NCBI GenBank assembly: GCA_032718475.1
Contig: JAUCBJ010007551.1
Location: 1 to 64,000 of the forward strand
Source: Nemertoderma westbladi
Lineage: Eukaryota > Xenacoelomorpha > Nemertodermatida > Nemertodermatidae
Direction of reading: 5' to 3'
Length of the DNA stretch: 64,000 bases
In this document: piece after piece, positions 43,891-55,590 of the stretch
Layout: each line of letters begins with the position of its first letter
Numbering within the stretch: the first letter of the stretch is position 1
The notes under the pieces: model-generated
What the model was told of the DNA's origin: nothing
What the model saw: the letters and a program-made list of their open reading frames with translations, nothing else
Database searches by the model: none
Position numbers and translations under genes: made by a program

Positions 43891-46459
43891 TACTAATTGG
43901 TAGGATAATTGGTAGGTACTAATTGGTAGGATAATTGGTAGGTACTAATTGGTAGGTACTAATTGGTAGGTACTAATTGGTAGGTACTAATTGGTAGGTA
44001 CTAATTGGTAGGATAATTGGTAGGTACTAATTGGTAGGATAATTGGTAGGTACTAATTGGTAGGATAATTGGTAGGTACTAATTGGTAGGTACTAATTGG
44101 TAGGTACTAATTGGTAGGATAATTGGTAGGTACTAATTGGTAGGATAATTGGTAGGTACTAATTGGTAGGTACTAATTGGTAGGTACTAATTGGTAGGAT
44201 AATTGGTAGGTACTAATTGGTAGGATAATTGGTAGGTACTAATTGGTAGGTACTAATTGGTAGGTACTAATTGGTAGGTACTAATTGGTAGGTACTAATT
44301 GGTAGGTACTAATTGGTAGGTACTAATTGGTAGGATAATTGGTAGGTACTAATTGGTAGGATAATTGGTAGGTACTAATTGGTAGGATAATTGGTAGGTA
44401 CTAATTGGTAGGTACTAATTGGTAGGTACTAATTGGTAGGTACTAATTGGTAGGTACTAATTGGTAGGATAATTGGTAGGTACTAATTGGTAGGATAATT
44501 GGTAGGTACTAATTGGTAGGATAATTGGTAGGTACTAATTGGTAGGATAATTGGTAGGTACTAATTGGTAGGATAATTGGTAGGTACTAATTGGTAGGAT
44601 AATTGGTAGGTACTAATTGGTAGGATAATTGGTAGGTACTAATTGGTAGGATAATTGGTAGGTACTAATTGGTAGGTACTAATTGGTAGGATAATTGGTA
44701 GGTACTAATTGGTAGGATAATTGGTAGGTACTAATTGGTAGGATAATTGGTAGGTACTAATTGGTAGGTACTAATTGGTAGGTACTAATTGGTAGGTACT
44801 AATTGGTAGGATAATTGGTAGGTACTAATTGGTAGGATAATTGGTAGGTACTAATTGGTAGGATAATTGGTAGGTACTAATTGGTAGGATAATTGGTAGG
44901 TACTAATTGGTAGGATAATTGGTAGGTACTAATTGGTAGGATAATTGGTAGGTACTAATTGGTAGGATAATTGGTAGGTACTAATTGGTAGGATAATTGG
45001 TAGGTACTAATTGGTAGGATAATTGGTAGGTACTAATTGGTAGGATAATTGGTAGGTACTAATTGGTAGGATAATTGGTAGGTACTAATTGGTAGGATAA
45101 TTGGTAGGTACTAATTGGTAGGATAATTGGTAGGTACTAATTGGTAGGTACTAATTGGTAGGATAATTGGTAGGTACTAATTGGTAGGATAATTGGTAGG
45201 TACTAATTGGTAGGATAATTGGTAGGTACTAATTGGTAGGATAATTGGTAGGTACTAATTGGTAGGTACTAATTGGTAGGATAATTGGTAGGTACTAATT
45301 GGTAGGATAATTGGTAGGTACTAATTGGTAGGATAATTGGTAGGTACTAATTGGTAGGATAATTGGTAGGTACTAATTGGTAGGATAATTGGTAGGTACT
45401 AATTGGTAGGATAATTGGTAGGTACTAATTGGTAGGATAATTGGTAGGTACTAATTGGTAGGATAATTGGTAGGTACTAATTGGTAGGATAATTGGTAGG
45501 TACTAATTGGTAGGATAATTGGTAGGTACTAATTGGTAGGATAATTGGTAGGTACTAATTGGTAGGTACTAATTGGTAGGATAATTGGTAGGTACTAATT
45601 GGTAGGATAATTGGTAGGTACTAATTGGTAGGATAATTGGTAGGTACTAATTGGTAGGATAATTGGTAGGTACTAATTGGTAGGATAATTGGTAGGTACT
45701 AATTGGTAGGATAATTGGTAGGTACTAATTGGTAGGATAATTGGTAGGTACTAATTGGTAGGTACTAATTGGTAGGATAATTGGTAGGTACTAATTGGTA
45801 GGATAATTGGTAGGTACTAATTGGTAGGATAATTGGTAGGTACTAATTGGTAGGATAATTGGTAGGTACTAATTGGTAGGATAATTGGTAGGTACTAATT
45901 GGTAGGATAATTGGTAGGTACTAATTAGTAGGATAATTGGTAGGTACTAATTGGTAGGATAATTGGTAGGTACTAATTGGTGGTACTAATTGGTAGGATA
46001 ATTGGTAGGTACTAATTGGTAGGATAATTGGTAGGTACTAATTGGTAGGATAATTGGTAGGTACTAATTGGTAGGTACTAATTGGTAGGATAATTGGTAG
46101 GTACTAATTGGTAGGATAATTGGTAGGTACTAATTGGTAGGTACTAATTGGTAGGATAATTGGTAGGTACTAATTGGTAGGATAATTGGTAGGTACTAAT
46201 TGGTAGGATAATTGGTAGGTACTAATTGGTAGGATAATTGGTAGGTACTAATTGGTAGGTACTAATTGGTAGGTACTAATTGGTAGGATAATTGGTAGGT
46301 ACTAATTGGTAGGATAATTGGTAGGTACTAATTGGTAGGATAATTGGTAGGTACTAATTGGTAGGATAATTGGTAGGTACTAATTGGTAGGATAATTGGT
46401 AGGTACTAATTGGTAGGATAATTGGTAGGTACTAATTGGTAGGATAATTGGTAGGTACT
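43876..46459 (+). repeat. Mixed 14-bp/12-bp minisatellite, about 2.6 kb
   Basis: Two interleaved units, TAGGTACTAATTGG (14 bp) and TAGGATAATTGG (12 bp); the commonest order is alternation as a 26-bp dimer, with runs of the 14-bp unit at intervals. One GTACTAATTAGT variant and one short unit near 45985 are seen. The array is bounded by two copies of the same 104-bp segment. Confidence 0.97.
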
Positions 46460-46470
46460 AAAGCAGATAT

Positions 46471-46590
46471 AAAGTAGATAGTTTCCATAGTAGAACAGTT
46501 TCTAAAGCAACCATAATAAACATGTTTATCTTCCCATCACATTTCTGTGTTTTGTATAGGTACTAATTGGTAGGATAATTGGTACTAAAA
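46471..46590 (+). repeat. 104-bp flank duplication, right copy, with 1-2 array units
   Basis: Repeats 43787-43890, then continues with one 14-bp and one 12-bp unit before unique sequence starts. The pattern suggests a [104 bp + array] duplication in which the second array stayed short. Confidence 0.85.
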
Positions 46591-46689
46591 GGATAGATTT
46601 TAGTACTACTAAAGGAATAACAAACAATAAGGGTGATAATTAAATACCAAGGCGATATTTAAATAACCGGTTTGGTCGGGTCAAATAAA

Positions 46690-47340
46690 ATGAGTTTGCG
46701 GTTTTTATTTGGAAATATGAAGAAAGACAAGACAGCTTTTCATCAAAAGGCCTTAGAAAAATTGAAAACAACAGAGGAAATGTTGAAAAAGAAACGAGCC
46801 TTTATCGAAACAAAAATTGAGAAAGAATTGCTAATAGCTAAAAATGAGGGGACCAAAAGTAATAAAGCTGCTTTAAAAGCGTTGCAACGAAAAAAGCGTT
46901 TAGAAAAGGAAATAGATAAGATTTATAGCTCATTGGGTGCTATTGAGTTACAAAAAGAGACAATAGGGAATATATTAACGAATGCAGAGGTTTTTAAGCA
47001 TATGGATTACGCCGCAAAGGCCATGAAAACCACTCATCAACATCTCGATGTTACTAAGGTCGACTCAGTGTTTGATCACATTCAGGAGCAGCAAGACGTT
47101 GCTGAAGAGATCTCTAAAGCCGTTACTCAGCCCCTTGGAGAGCAGGTTAGCGAGGCTGATCTTATAGCGGAATTAGATCACTTGGAGAAAGGCGGTGAGC
47201 TTTCCAGGATAAAACAGACCCTCGTTCCAACAACCGGAACTTCTACAGAACTACCCCCAGTTCCAACAACTGATCCAAATAAATCCAAAGGCACTTGTAA
47301 TGACGACAGGCTGGTAAAGTTGCAAGCGCTCCACTCTTAG
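46690..47340 (+). CDS. CHMP4: CHMP4-like ESCRT-III subunit (Snf7 family), intronless
   Basis: From the ATG at 46690 the frame encodes 216 residues. The N-terminus MSLRFLFG, the basic helix region (TEEMLKKKRAFIETKIEKEL, AALKALQRKKRLEKEI), and the conserved AAKAMK and DIQEQQD-like (HIQEQQDVAEEIS) segments identify a Snf7/CHMP4 protein. These polymerise on membranes in multivesicular-body sorting, cytokinesis and membrane repair. Length is close to the family norm, but the C-terminal motif that binds VPS4 or ALIX-type partners is poorly preserved: the protein ends DDRLVKLQALHS. No intron interrupts the frame, although animal CHMP4 genes usually have several, which suggests a retrocopy. No poly(A) trace is visible, because a 37-bp array begins at the stop codon. 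An intact frame of this length suggests it is young or functional. Confidence 0.8.
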   Translation: MSLRFLFGNMKKDKTAFHQKALEKLKTTEEMLKKKRAFIETKIEKELLIAKNEGTKSNKAALKALQRKKRLEKEIDKIYSSLGAIELQKETIGNILTNAEVFKHMDYAAKAMKTTHQHLDVTKVDSVFDHIQEQQDVAEEISKAVTQPLGEQVSEADLIAELDHLEKGGELSRIKQTLVPTTGTSTELPPVPTTDPNKSKGTCNDDRLVKLQALHS

Positions 47341-50300
47341 GAACGAGAAACCTACACCTACATAGCTCAACCAACAGGGGTCCGTCTTAGGAACCTACAT
47401 AGCTCAACCGATAGGGCTCCATCTTAGGAACCTACATAGCTCAACCGACAAGGGTCCATCTTAGGAACCTACATAGCTCAACCGACAGGGGTCCATCTTA
47501 GGAACCTGCATAGCTCAACCGACAGGGGTCCATCTTAGGAACCTGCATAGCTCAACCAACAGGGGACATCTTAGGAACCTACATAGCTCAACCAACAGGA
47601 GTCCATCTTAGGAACCTACGTAGCTCAACCAACAGGGGCCCATCTTAGGAACCTACAGAGCTCAACCGACAGGGGTCCATCTTAGGAACCTACATAGCTC
47701 AACCGACAGGGGTCCATCTTAGGAACCTACATAGCTCAACCGACAGGGGTCCATCTTAGGAACCTACATAGCTCAACCGACAGGGGTCCATCTTAGGAAC
47801 CTACATAGCTCAACCGATAAGGGTCCATCTTAGGAACCTACATAGCTCAACCAACAGGGGTCCATCTTAGAAACCTACATAGCTCAACCAACAGGGGACA
47901 TCTTAGGAACCTACATAGCTCAATCAACAGGGGCCCATCTTAGGAACCTACATAGCTCAACCGACAGGGGTCCATCTTAGGAACCTACAGAGCTCAACCG
48001 ACAAGGGCCCATCTTAGGAACCTACATAGCTCAACCGACAGGGGCCATCTTAGAAACCTACATAGCTCAACCGACAGGGGTCCATCTTAGGAACCTACAT
48101 AGCTCAACCGACAAGGGTCCATCTTAGGAACCTACATAGCTCAACCGACAGGGGTCCATCTTAGGAACCTGCATAGCTCAACCGACAGGGGTCCATCTTA
48201 GGAACCTACATAGCTCAACCAACAGGGGCATCTTATGAACCTACATAGCTCAACCAACAGGGGCCCATCTTAGGAACCTACATAGCTCAACCAACAGGGG
48301 CCATCTTAGGAACCTACCTACATAGCTCAACCGACAAGGGTCCATCTTATGAACCTACATAGCTCAACCAACAGGGGCCCATCTTAGAAACCTACATAGC
48401 TCAACCGACAAGGGCCCATCTTAGGAACCTACATAGCTCAACCAACAGTGGTCCATCTTATGAACCTACATAGCTCAACCAACAGGGGCCCATCTTAGGA
48501 ACCTACATAGCTCAACCGACAGGGGTCCATCTTAGGAACCTACAGAGCTCAACCGACAAGGGCCCATCTTAGAAACCTACATAGCTCAACCAACAGGGGC
48601 CCATCTTAGGAACCTACAAAGCTCAACCGACAGGGGCCCATCTTAGGAACCTACATAGCTCAACCGACAGGGGTCCATCTTAGGAACCTACATAGCTCAA
48701 CCGACAAGGGCCCATCTTAGAAACCTACATAGCTCAACCAACAGGGGCTCATCTTAGGAACCTACATAGCTCAACCGACAGGGGTCCATCTTAGGAACCT
48801 ACAGAGCTCAACCGACAGGGGTCCATCTTAGGAACCTACATAGCTCAACCGAGAGGGGTCCATCTTAGAAACCTACATAGCTCAACCAACAGGAGTCCAT
48901 CTTAGGAACCTACGTAGCTCAACCAACAGGGGCCCATTTTAGGAACCTACATAGCTCAACCGAGAGGGGTCCATCTTAGAAACCTACATAGCTCAACCAA
49001 CAGGAGTCCATCTTAGGAACCTACATAGCTCAACCGACAGGGGTCCATCTTAGGAACCTACATAGCTCAACCGACAAGGGCCCATCTTAGAAACCTACAT
49101 AGCTCAACCAACAGGGGCCCATCTTAGGAACCTACGTAGCTCAACCAACAGGGGTCCATCTTAGGAACCTACATAGCTCAACCGACAGGGGTCCATCTTA
49201 GGAACCTACATAGCTCAACCAACAGGAGTCCATCTTAGGAACCTACGTAGCTCAACCAACAGGGGCCCATCTTAGGAACCTACATAGCTCAACCGAGAGG
49301 GGTCCATCTTAGAAACCTACATAGCTCAACCAACAGGGGCCCATCTTATGAACCTACATAGCTCAACCAACAGGGGTCCATCTTATGAACCTACGTAGCT
49401 CAACCAACAGGGGCCCATCTTAGGAACCTACATAGCTCAACCGAGAGGGGTCCATCTTAGAAACCTACATAGCTCAACCAACAGGAGTCCATCTTAGGAA
49501 CCTACATAGCTCAACCGACAGGGGTCCATCTTAGGAACCTACATAGCTCAACCGACAGGGGCCCATCTTAGGAACCTACATAGCTCAACCGACAAGGGTC
49601 CATCTTAGGAACCTACATAGCTCAACCAACAGGGGCCCATCTTAGGAACCTACATAGCTCAACCGACAGGGGTCCATCTTAGGAACCTACATAGCTCAAC
49701 CGACAAGGGCCCATCTTAGAAACCTACATAGCTCAACCAACAGGGGCCCATCTTAGGAACCTACATAGCTCAACCAACAGGGGCCCATCTTATGAACCTA
49801 CATAGCTCAACCAACAGGGGCCCATCTTATGAACCTACATAGCTCAACCAACAGGGGCCCATCTTATGAACCTACATAGCTCAACCAACCATCTTAGGAA
49901 CCTACATAGCTCAACCGACAAGGGCCCATCTTAGAAACCTACATAGCTCAACCAACAGGGGCCCATCTTAGGAACCTACATAGCTCAACCAACAGGGGCC
50001 CATCTTATGAACCTACATAGCTCAACCAACAGGGGCCCATCTTATGAACCTACGTAGCTCAACCAACAGGGGCCCATCTTAGGAACCTACATAGCTCAAC
50101 CGAGAGGGGTCCATCTTAGAAACCTACATAGCTCAACCAACAGGAGTCCATCTTAGGAACCTACATAGCTCAACCGACAGGGGTCCATCTTAGGAACCTA
50201 CGTAGCTCAACCAACAGGGGCCCATCTTATGAACCTACATAGCTCAACCAACAGGAGTCCATCTTAGAAACCTACATAGCTCAACCAACAGGGGCCCATC

Positions 50301-51103
50301 TTAGGAACCTACATAGCTCAACCAACAGGGGCCCATCTTAGGAACCTACATAGCTCAACCAACAGGGGTCCATCTTAGAAACCTACATAGTTCAACCAAC
50401 AGGGGCCCATCTTAGGAACCTACATAGCTCAACCGACAGGGTCCATCTTAGAAACCTACATAGCTCAACCGACAGGGTCCATCTTAGAAACCTACATAGC
50501 TCAACCGACAGGGGTCCATCTTAGAAACCTACATAGCTCAACCAACAGGGGACATCTTAGGAACCTACATAGCTCAACCAACAGGAGTCCATCTTAGGAA
50601 CCTACATAGCTCAACCGACAAGGGTCCATCTTAGGAACCTACAGAGCTCAACCGACAGGGGTCCATCTTAGGAACCTACGTAGCTCAACCAACAGGGGCC
50701 CATCTTATGAACCTACATAGCTCAACCAACAGGAGTCCATCTTAGAAACCTACATAGCTCAACCAACAGGGGCCCATCTTAGGAACCTACATAGCTCAAC
50801 CAACAGGGGCCCATCTTATGAACCTACATAGCTCAACCAACAGGAGTCCATCTTAGGAACCTACATAGCTCAACCGACAGGGGTCCATCTTAGGAACCTA
50901 CATAGCTCAACCAACAGGGGACCATCTTATGAACCTACATAGCTCAACCAACAGGAGTCCATCTTAGAAACCTACATAGTTCAACCAACAGGGGCCCATC
51001 TTAGGAACCTACATAGCTCAACCGACAGGGGTCCATCTTAGAAACCTACATAGCTCAAACGACAGGGGCCCATCTTAGAAACCTACATAGCTCAACCGAC
51101 ATG
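47341..51103 (+). repeat. 37-bp minisatellite, about 101 copies
   Basis: The unit contains GAACCTACATAGCTCAACCG and ACAGGGGTCCATCTTAG. Common variants: CAACAGGGGCCC, GAGAGGGG, GTAGCTC, TTATGAACC. The first unit is irregular (GAACGAGAAACCTACACCTA) and its TCTTAG merges with the CHMP4 stop. The unit length is not a multiple of three and carries TAG stops. Confidence 0.96.
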
Positions 51104-52003
51104 AATCTTCTGAAACTGGAATCCTACGAATATTCAGATACCTTGGTATTATAACTCACAAACTGCAGTTGCTAGGTTACTAGGTTACTAGGGTTACTGC
51201 AGTTTTAACTTTCTTTTGCATAAAAATACAAGCGGGTTTATATTTGGAGATTATATCGTTGTTGATATATAAAAGCATAAATAAATTATGTTTAATTAGG
51301 GGGGGGGGGGGGGGGGGGGTACCCCCTCCCAGGATAAAATTATCACATTTTTGGTTTTTATTTCACCCGATGCAGAATTTAATGGGGATTCCAAATCTTA
51401 AAACTGCTTGGCGATATCTTTTTTAGTTCTCGAGTTATCTCTGTCTTTCCGTCAACCAGTTTGTCCGTTAAAATTTAGAAGACAGACAGATAGACAAAGC
51501 GTCACACAGACATATAGATACTATCAGACATTAAAACTGACGTCTGAAATGAGATCACCGTCTGTGAAAACCCCCATATTGATAATTTTTTAGTGAGGTG
51601 GTATGAAACCATAGTGCCAAACATTACTAACTGATTAACAGACCCCAGAAAGACATGTTTGAGCGGGAAGGTTCAAACTTTTAAAGCAAGTTATCTCGGA
51701 ATTACATTTATAAATTTTTCAAAATACTACTCCTCCGCAATTTTTCACTCAAATTCGATAATTTTTGGCCCATTTGAAAGACCTTTGTAGATCTTGAAAA
51801 ACTCTCCAGCACCTTAAAAAAAATATTTGTTCAAATATTATTGCGAATTTTATTAAATTTAATTAATTTCAATTAATGGTATTAATGGAAATAATATAAT
51901 TTTTTTTAACATATAAAATTAATATATTAGCACAACATAATATTACAGTACAAAATTTGTGTTATGTTGCATGGGATCGAAGTCGTTCTCTTAAACACCG
52001 CCC
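51104..52003. other. Intergenic AT-rich stretch
   Basis: Contains a tandem TAGGTTACTAGG trace (51175-51195), a 20-bp G run (about 51299-51319) and non-coding text. No gene recognised. Confidence 0.5.
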
Positions 52004-54245
52004 ACATCCCTGCGCCATTGTCCAGCCCTATCGGCCGCCACGACCTCCGCACACATCCCTGCGCCATCATCCTTCTCTATTGGCCGCCACGACCTCCGCA
52101 CACATCCCTGCGCCTTCGTCCAGCCCTATTGGCCGCCACGACCTCCGCACACATCCCTGCGCCATAGTCCAGCCCTATTGGCCACCACGACTACCGCCCA
52201 CATCCCTGCGCCTTCGTCCAGCCCTATTGGCCGCCACGACCTCCGCACACATCCCTGCGCCATAGTCCAGCCCTATTGGCCGCCACGACCTCCGCCCCTG
52301 CGCCATCGTCCAGCCCTATTGGCCACCACGACCTCCGCCCACATCCCTGCGCCATCATCCTTCTCTATTGGCCACCACGACCTCCGCACACATCCCTGCG
52401 CCATAGTCCAGCCCTATTGGCCGCTACGACCTCCACACACATCCCTGCGCCATCGTCCAGCCCTATTGGCCGCCACGACCTCCGCACACATCCCTGCGCC
52501 ATAGTCCACCCCTATTGGCCGCTACGACCTCCGCACACATCCCTGCACCATCATCCTTCTCTATTGGCCGCCACTACCTCCGCACACATCCCTGTGCCTT
52601 AGTCCAGCCCTATTGGCCGCCACGACCTCCGCACACATCCCTGCGCCTTCGTCCAGCCCTATTGGCCGCCACGACCTCCGCACACATCCCTGCGCCATAG
52701 TCCAGCCCTATTGGCCACCACGACCTCCGCACACATCCCTGCGCCATCATCCTTCTCTATTGGCCGCCACGACCTCCGCACACATCCCTGCGCCTTCGTC
52801 CAGCCCTATTGGCCGCTACGACCTCCGCACACATCCCTGCGCCTTCGTCCAGCCCTATTGGCCGCTACGACCTCCGCACACATCCCTGCGCCATAGTCCA
52901 GCCCTATTGGCCGCCACGACCTTCGCACACATCCCTGCGCCATCATCCTTCTCTATTGGCCGCCACGACCTCCGCACACATCCCTGCGCCATAGTCCAGC
53001 CCTATTGGCCGCTACGACCTCCGCACACATCCCTGCGCCATAGTCCAGCCCTATTGGCCGCCACGACCTTCGCACACATCCCTGCGCCATCATCCTTCTC
53101 TATTGGCCGCCACGACCTCCGCACACATCCCTGCGCCTTCGTCCAGCCCTATTGGCCGCTACGACCTCCGCACACATCCCTGCGCCATAGTCCAGCCCTA
53201 TTGGCCGCCACGACCTTCGCACACATCCCTGCGCCATCATCCTTCTCTATTGGCCGCCACGACCTCCGCACACATCCCTGTGCCTTAGTCCAGCCCTATT
53301 GGCCGCCACGACCTCCGCACACATCCCTGTGCCTTAGTCCAGCCCTATTGGCCGCCACGACCTCCGCACACATCCCTGCGCCTTCGTCCAGCCCTATTGG
53401 CCGCCACGACCTCCGCACACATCCCTGCGCCTTCGTCCAGCCCTATTGGCCGCCACGACCTCCGCACACATCCCTGTGCCTTAGTCCAGCCCTATTGGCC
53501 GCCACGACCTCCGCACACATCCCTGCGCCTTCGTCCAGCCCTATTGGCCGCCACGACCTCCGCACACATCCCTGCGCCTTCGTCCAGCCCTATTGGCCAC
53601 CACGACCTCCGCACACATCCCTGCGCCATCATCCTTCTCTATTGGCCGCCACGACCTCCGCACACATCCCTGCGCCTTCGTCCAGCCCTATTGGCCGCCA
53701 CGACCTCCGCACACATCCCTGCGCCATAGTCCAGCCCTATTGGCCACCACGACCTCCGCACACATCCCTGCGCCATCATCCTTCTCTATTGGCCGCCACG
53801 ACCTCCGCACACATCCCTGCGCCTTCGTCCAGCCCTATTGGCCGCCACGACCTCCGCACACATCCCTGCGCCATAGTCCAGCCCTATTGGCCGCCACGAC
53901 CTCCGCACACATCCCTGCGCCTTCGTCCAGCCCTATTGGCCGCCACGACCTCCGCACACATCCCTGCGCCTTCGTCCAGCCCTATTGTCCGCCACGACCT
54001 CCGCACACATCCCTGCGCCATCATCCTTCTCTATTGGCCGCCACGACCTCAGCACACATCCCTGCGCCTTCGTCCAGCCCTATTGGCCGCCACGACCTCC
54101 GCACACATCCCTGCGCCATAGTCCAGCCCTATTGGCCGCCACGACCTCCGCACACATCCCTGCGCCATAGTCCAGCCCTATTGGCCGCCACGACCTCCGC
54201 ACACATCCCTGCGCCATCGTCCAGCCCTATTGGCCGCCACCACCT
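52004..54245 (+). repeat. 49-bp minisatellite, about 46 copies, three unit types
   Basis: Each unit contains CTATTGGCCGCCACGACCTC and CGCACACATCCCTGCGCC followed by one of three endings: TTCGTCCAGC, ATAGTCCAGC or ATCATCCTTCT. The order of endings repeats in blocks, showing block duplication. Long open frames on both strands are by-products. The right end abuts a minus-strand retroelement remnant. Confidence 0.96.
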
Positions 54246-54304
54246 CCGCCCACCCCTCAGACACAGACCCACTGCCCGAAACAAGGTGATGGGAAGACGA
54301 GCCC

Positions 54305-54770
54305 TCACCCACCCCAATACCGAACCAGTAGGCCTCTCTTCCACCCCTCCTTACAGGAGAGGTGTATCGCAAGTTGGTGCAGGAAGTGGGAGGCTTCCTT
54401 CCCCCAGTCTCCATCAGCAGTGACCACGAGCGGAGTGAAGGTGAGTCGAAGCTGCTCACTGATTTGGCAATCGTGGTGCTTCCTCGAACGCAATATGTTG
54501 TCCGTGGAGCGGTTGCAGTAGGATAGGAGGGAGCCTCCAGCGTTTACAACGCATATGTCAAACTTCGCCTCCCTCTGCGGCTCCCACACAGCACGGACAA
54601 CTAGGTCAGTCCTGACCCCCGCATCTCCCAAGTACTGCTCCTCCCGCAACACTACCTCCCGCCTAACAGCGCTCTCCCCCCCATACCTTCGCACACAGCT
54701 CGCCTACCACACCGAGACCACCCTTACGGCAATTGACGGCGTGGACTACCGTACTATCATTTCAATTAAT
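54305..54770 (-). pseudogene. C-terminal remnant of a reverse-transcriptase element
   Basis: The minus frame (129 codons, 54305-54694, with similar text upstream to about 54770) reads VRTDLVVRAVWEPQREAKFD, ICVVNAGGSLLSY and FTPLVVTADGDWGKEASHFL. From memory of the family this matches the region after the RT domain in a group of animal RT proteins with a DxxVxxxW...FDxxVxD and FTPxVxSxDG...GxEA pattern, which resembles a restriction-like endonuclease fold. The RT domain itself is not in the window. The frame ends a short way past this motif near the 49-bp array, so the element is truncated. Confidence 0.55.
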
Positions 54771-54774
54771 TAAT

Positions 54775-55075
54775 TAAATTAATTTAATGAAAAATTGATG
54801 TTTTAAAACATCGGCTGGATGGTTTTGTAGAAGTTGCCGAGTAGAAAAACATAGTTACATATTAACGGACTAGTAGTGTTTTTTGAGAATTATTTAATTC
54901 CGACACTCGCCGCTAGAGGGACACAAAAAATTTCAGATTTCAATTTTTGTTGCTCTTTGGCCTTCCCCACGTTGTGGTTGAACACAATATAACAGTGGTA
55001 TTGACCTACCACACGGAGTTAGAGCTGTTTTAACAAAACAATCTCGTGAGGAGGACCGGGTACTTAACCCAAACC

Positions 55076-55106
<31 letters not shown>

Positions 55107-55590
55107 TTTAAGGGCATCAATTTATGATTTATTAATTTTTTACGATAATTCGATAATTATAACTATTACTCCCGGCTCGCGCTGGGATTTAAAGGAAATC
55201 TCAAATCCTGAAACTTTTAACACCTAAGAAGAGCGTGATAGAAAAGATTATAAGAATAGGCTAGACGGTCAGGGCCCAAACCGCAGGTTATCATGTTCGG
55301 AGAACCCGAAACCGTAGCCGGCCACGGCACCTAGTCCCAGCAGCGCCTTTATAGATTGCCCGGAATTTCAGGGAGAAGCTTTTCTCAGCAACTAAGCGAA
55401 AACCCCCAATAGGATGTTCCTAGACCCCCCCCCCCCCCAAATTTATCTAGAAGACTTTTTCCCATATACATTACGTTTCAAAAGTCTACGGTTCTCCGGC
55501 TAGGGCCAATTTGAGTCAAAAAGTCAGCCTCCATGATCAGCAAAGATCAGGTTTGATCAGCAATCGGACACTCAAGGCTTGCTCCAATCG
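54775..55590. other. Non-coding stretch with a long C run
   Basis: AT-rich, with a C run of about 28 at 55078-55106 and another at 55427-55438. GATC-rich text begins about 55530, leading into the 467-bp repeat. Confidence 0.5.

Noticed and set aside
43876-46459. CRISPR-like regular array
   Set aside because: There are no unique spacers; units are directly contiguous and the context is eukaryotic.
47341-51103. CRISPR or structured-RNA array
   Set aside because: Contiguous 37-bp units without variable spacers; simple minisatellite.
52613-54121. 502-codon frame of SAHIPAPSS repeats
   Set aside because: Product of the 49-bp array; three such frames interlock, which is typical of a repeat and not of a gene.
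54357-54440. Apparent 84-bp plus-strand exon with acceptor TCCTTACAG and donor GTGAGT
   Set aside because: The opposite strand carries a recognisable retroelement protein across the same bases, so the splice-like sites are probably coincidental.
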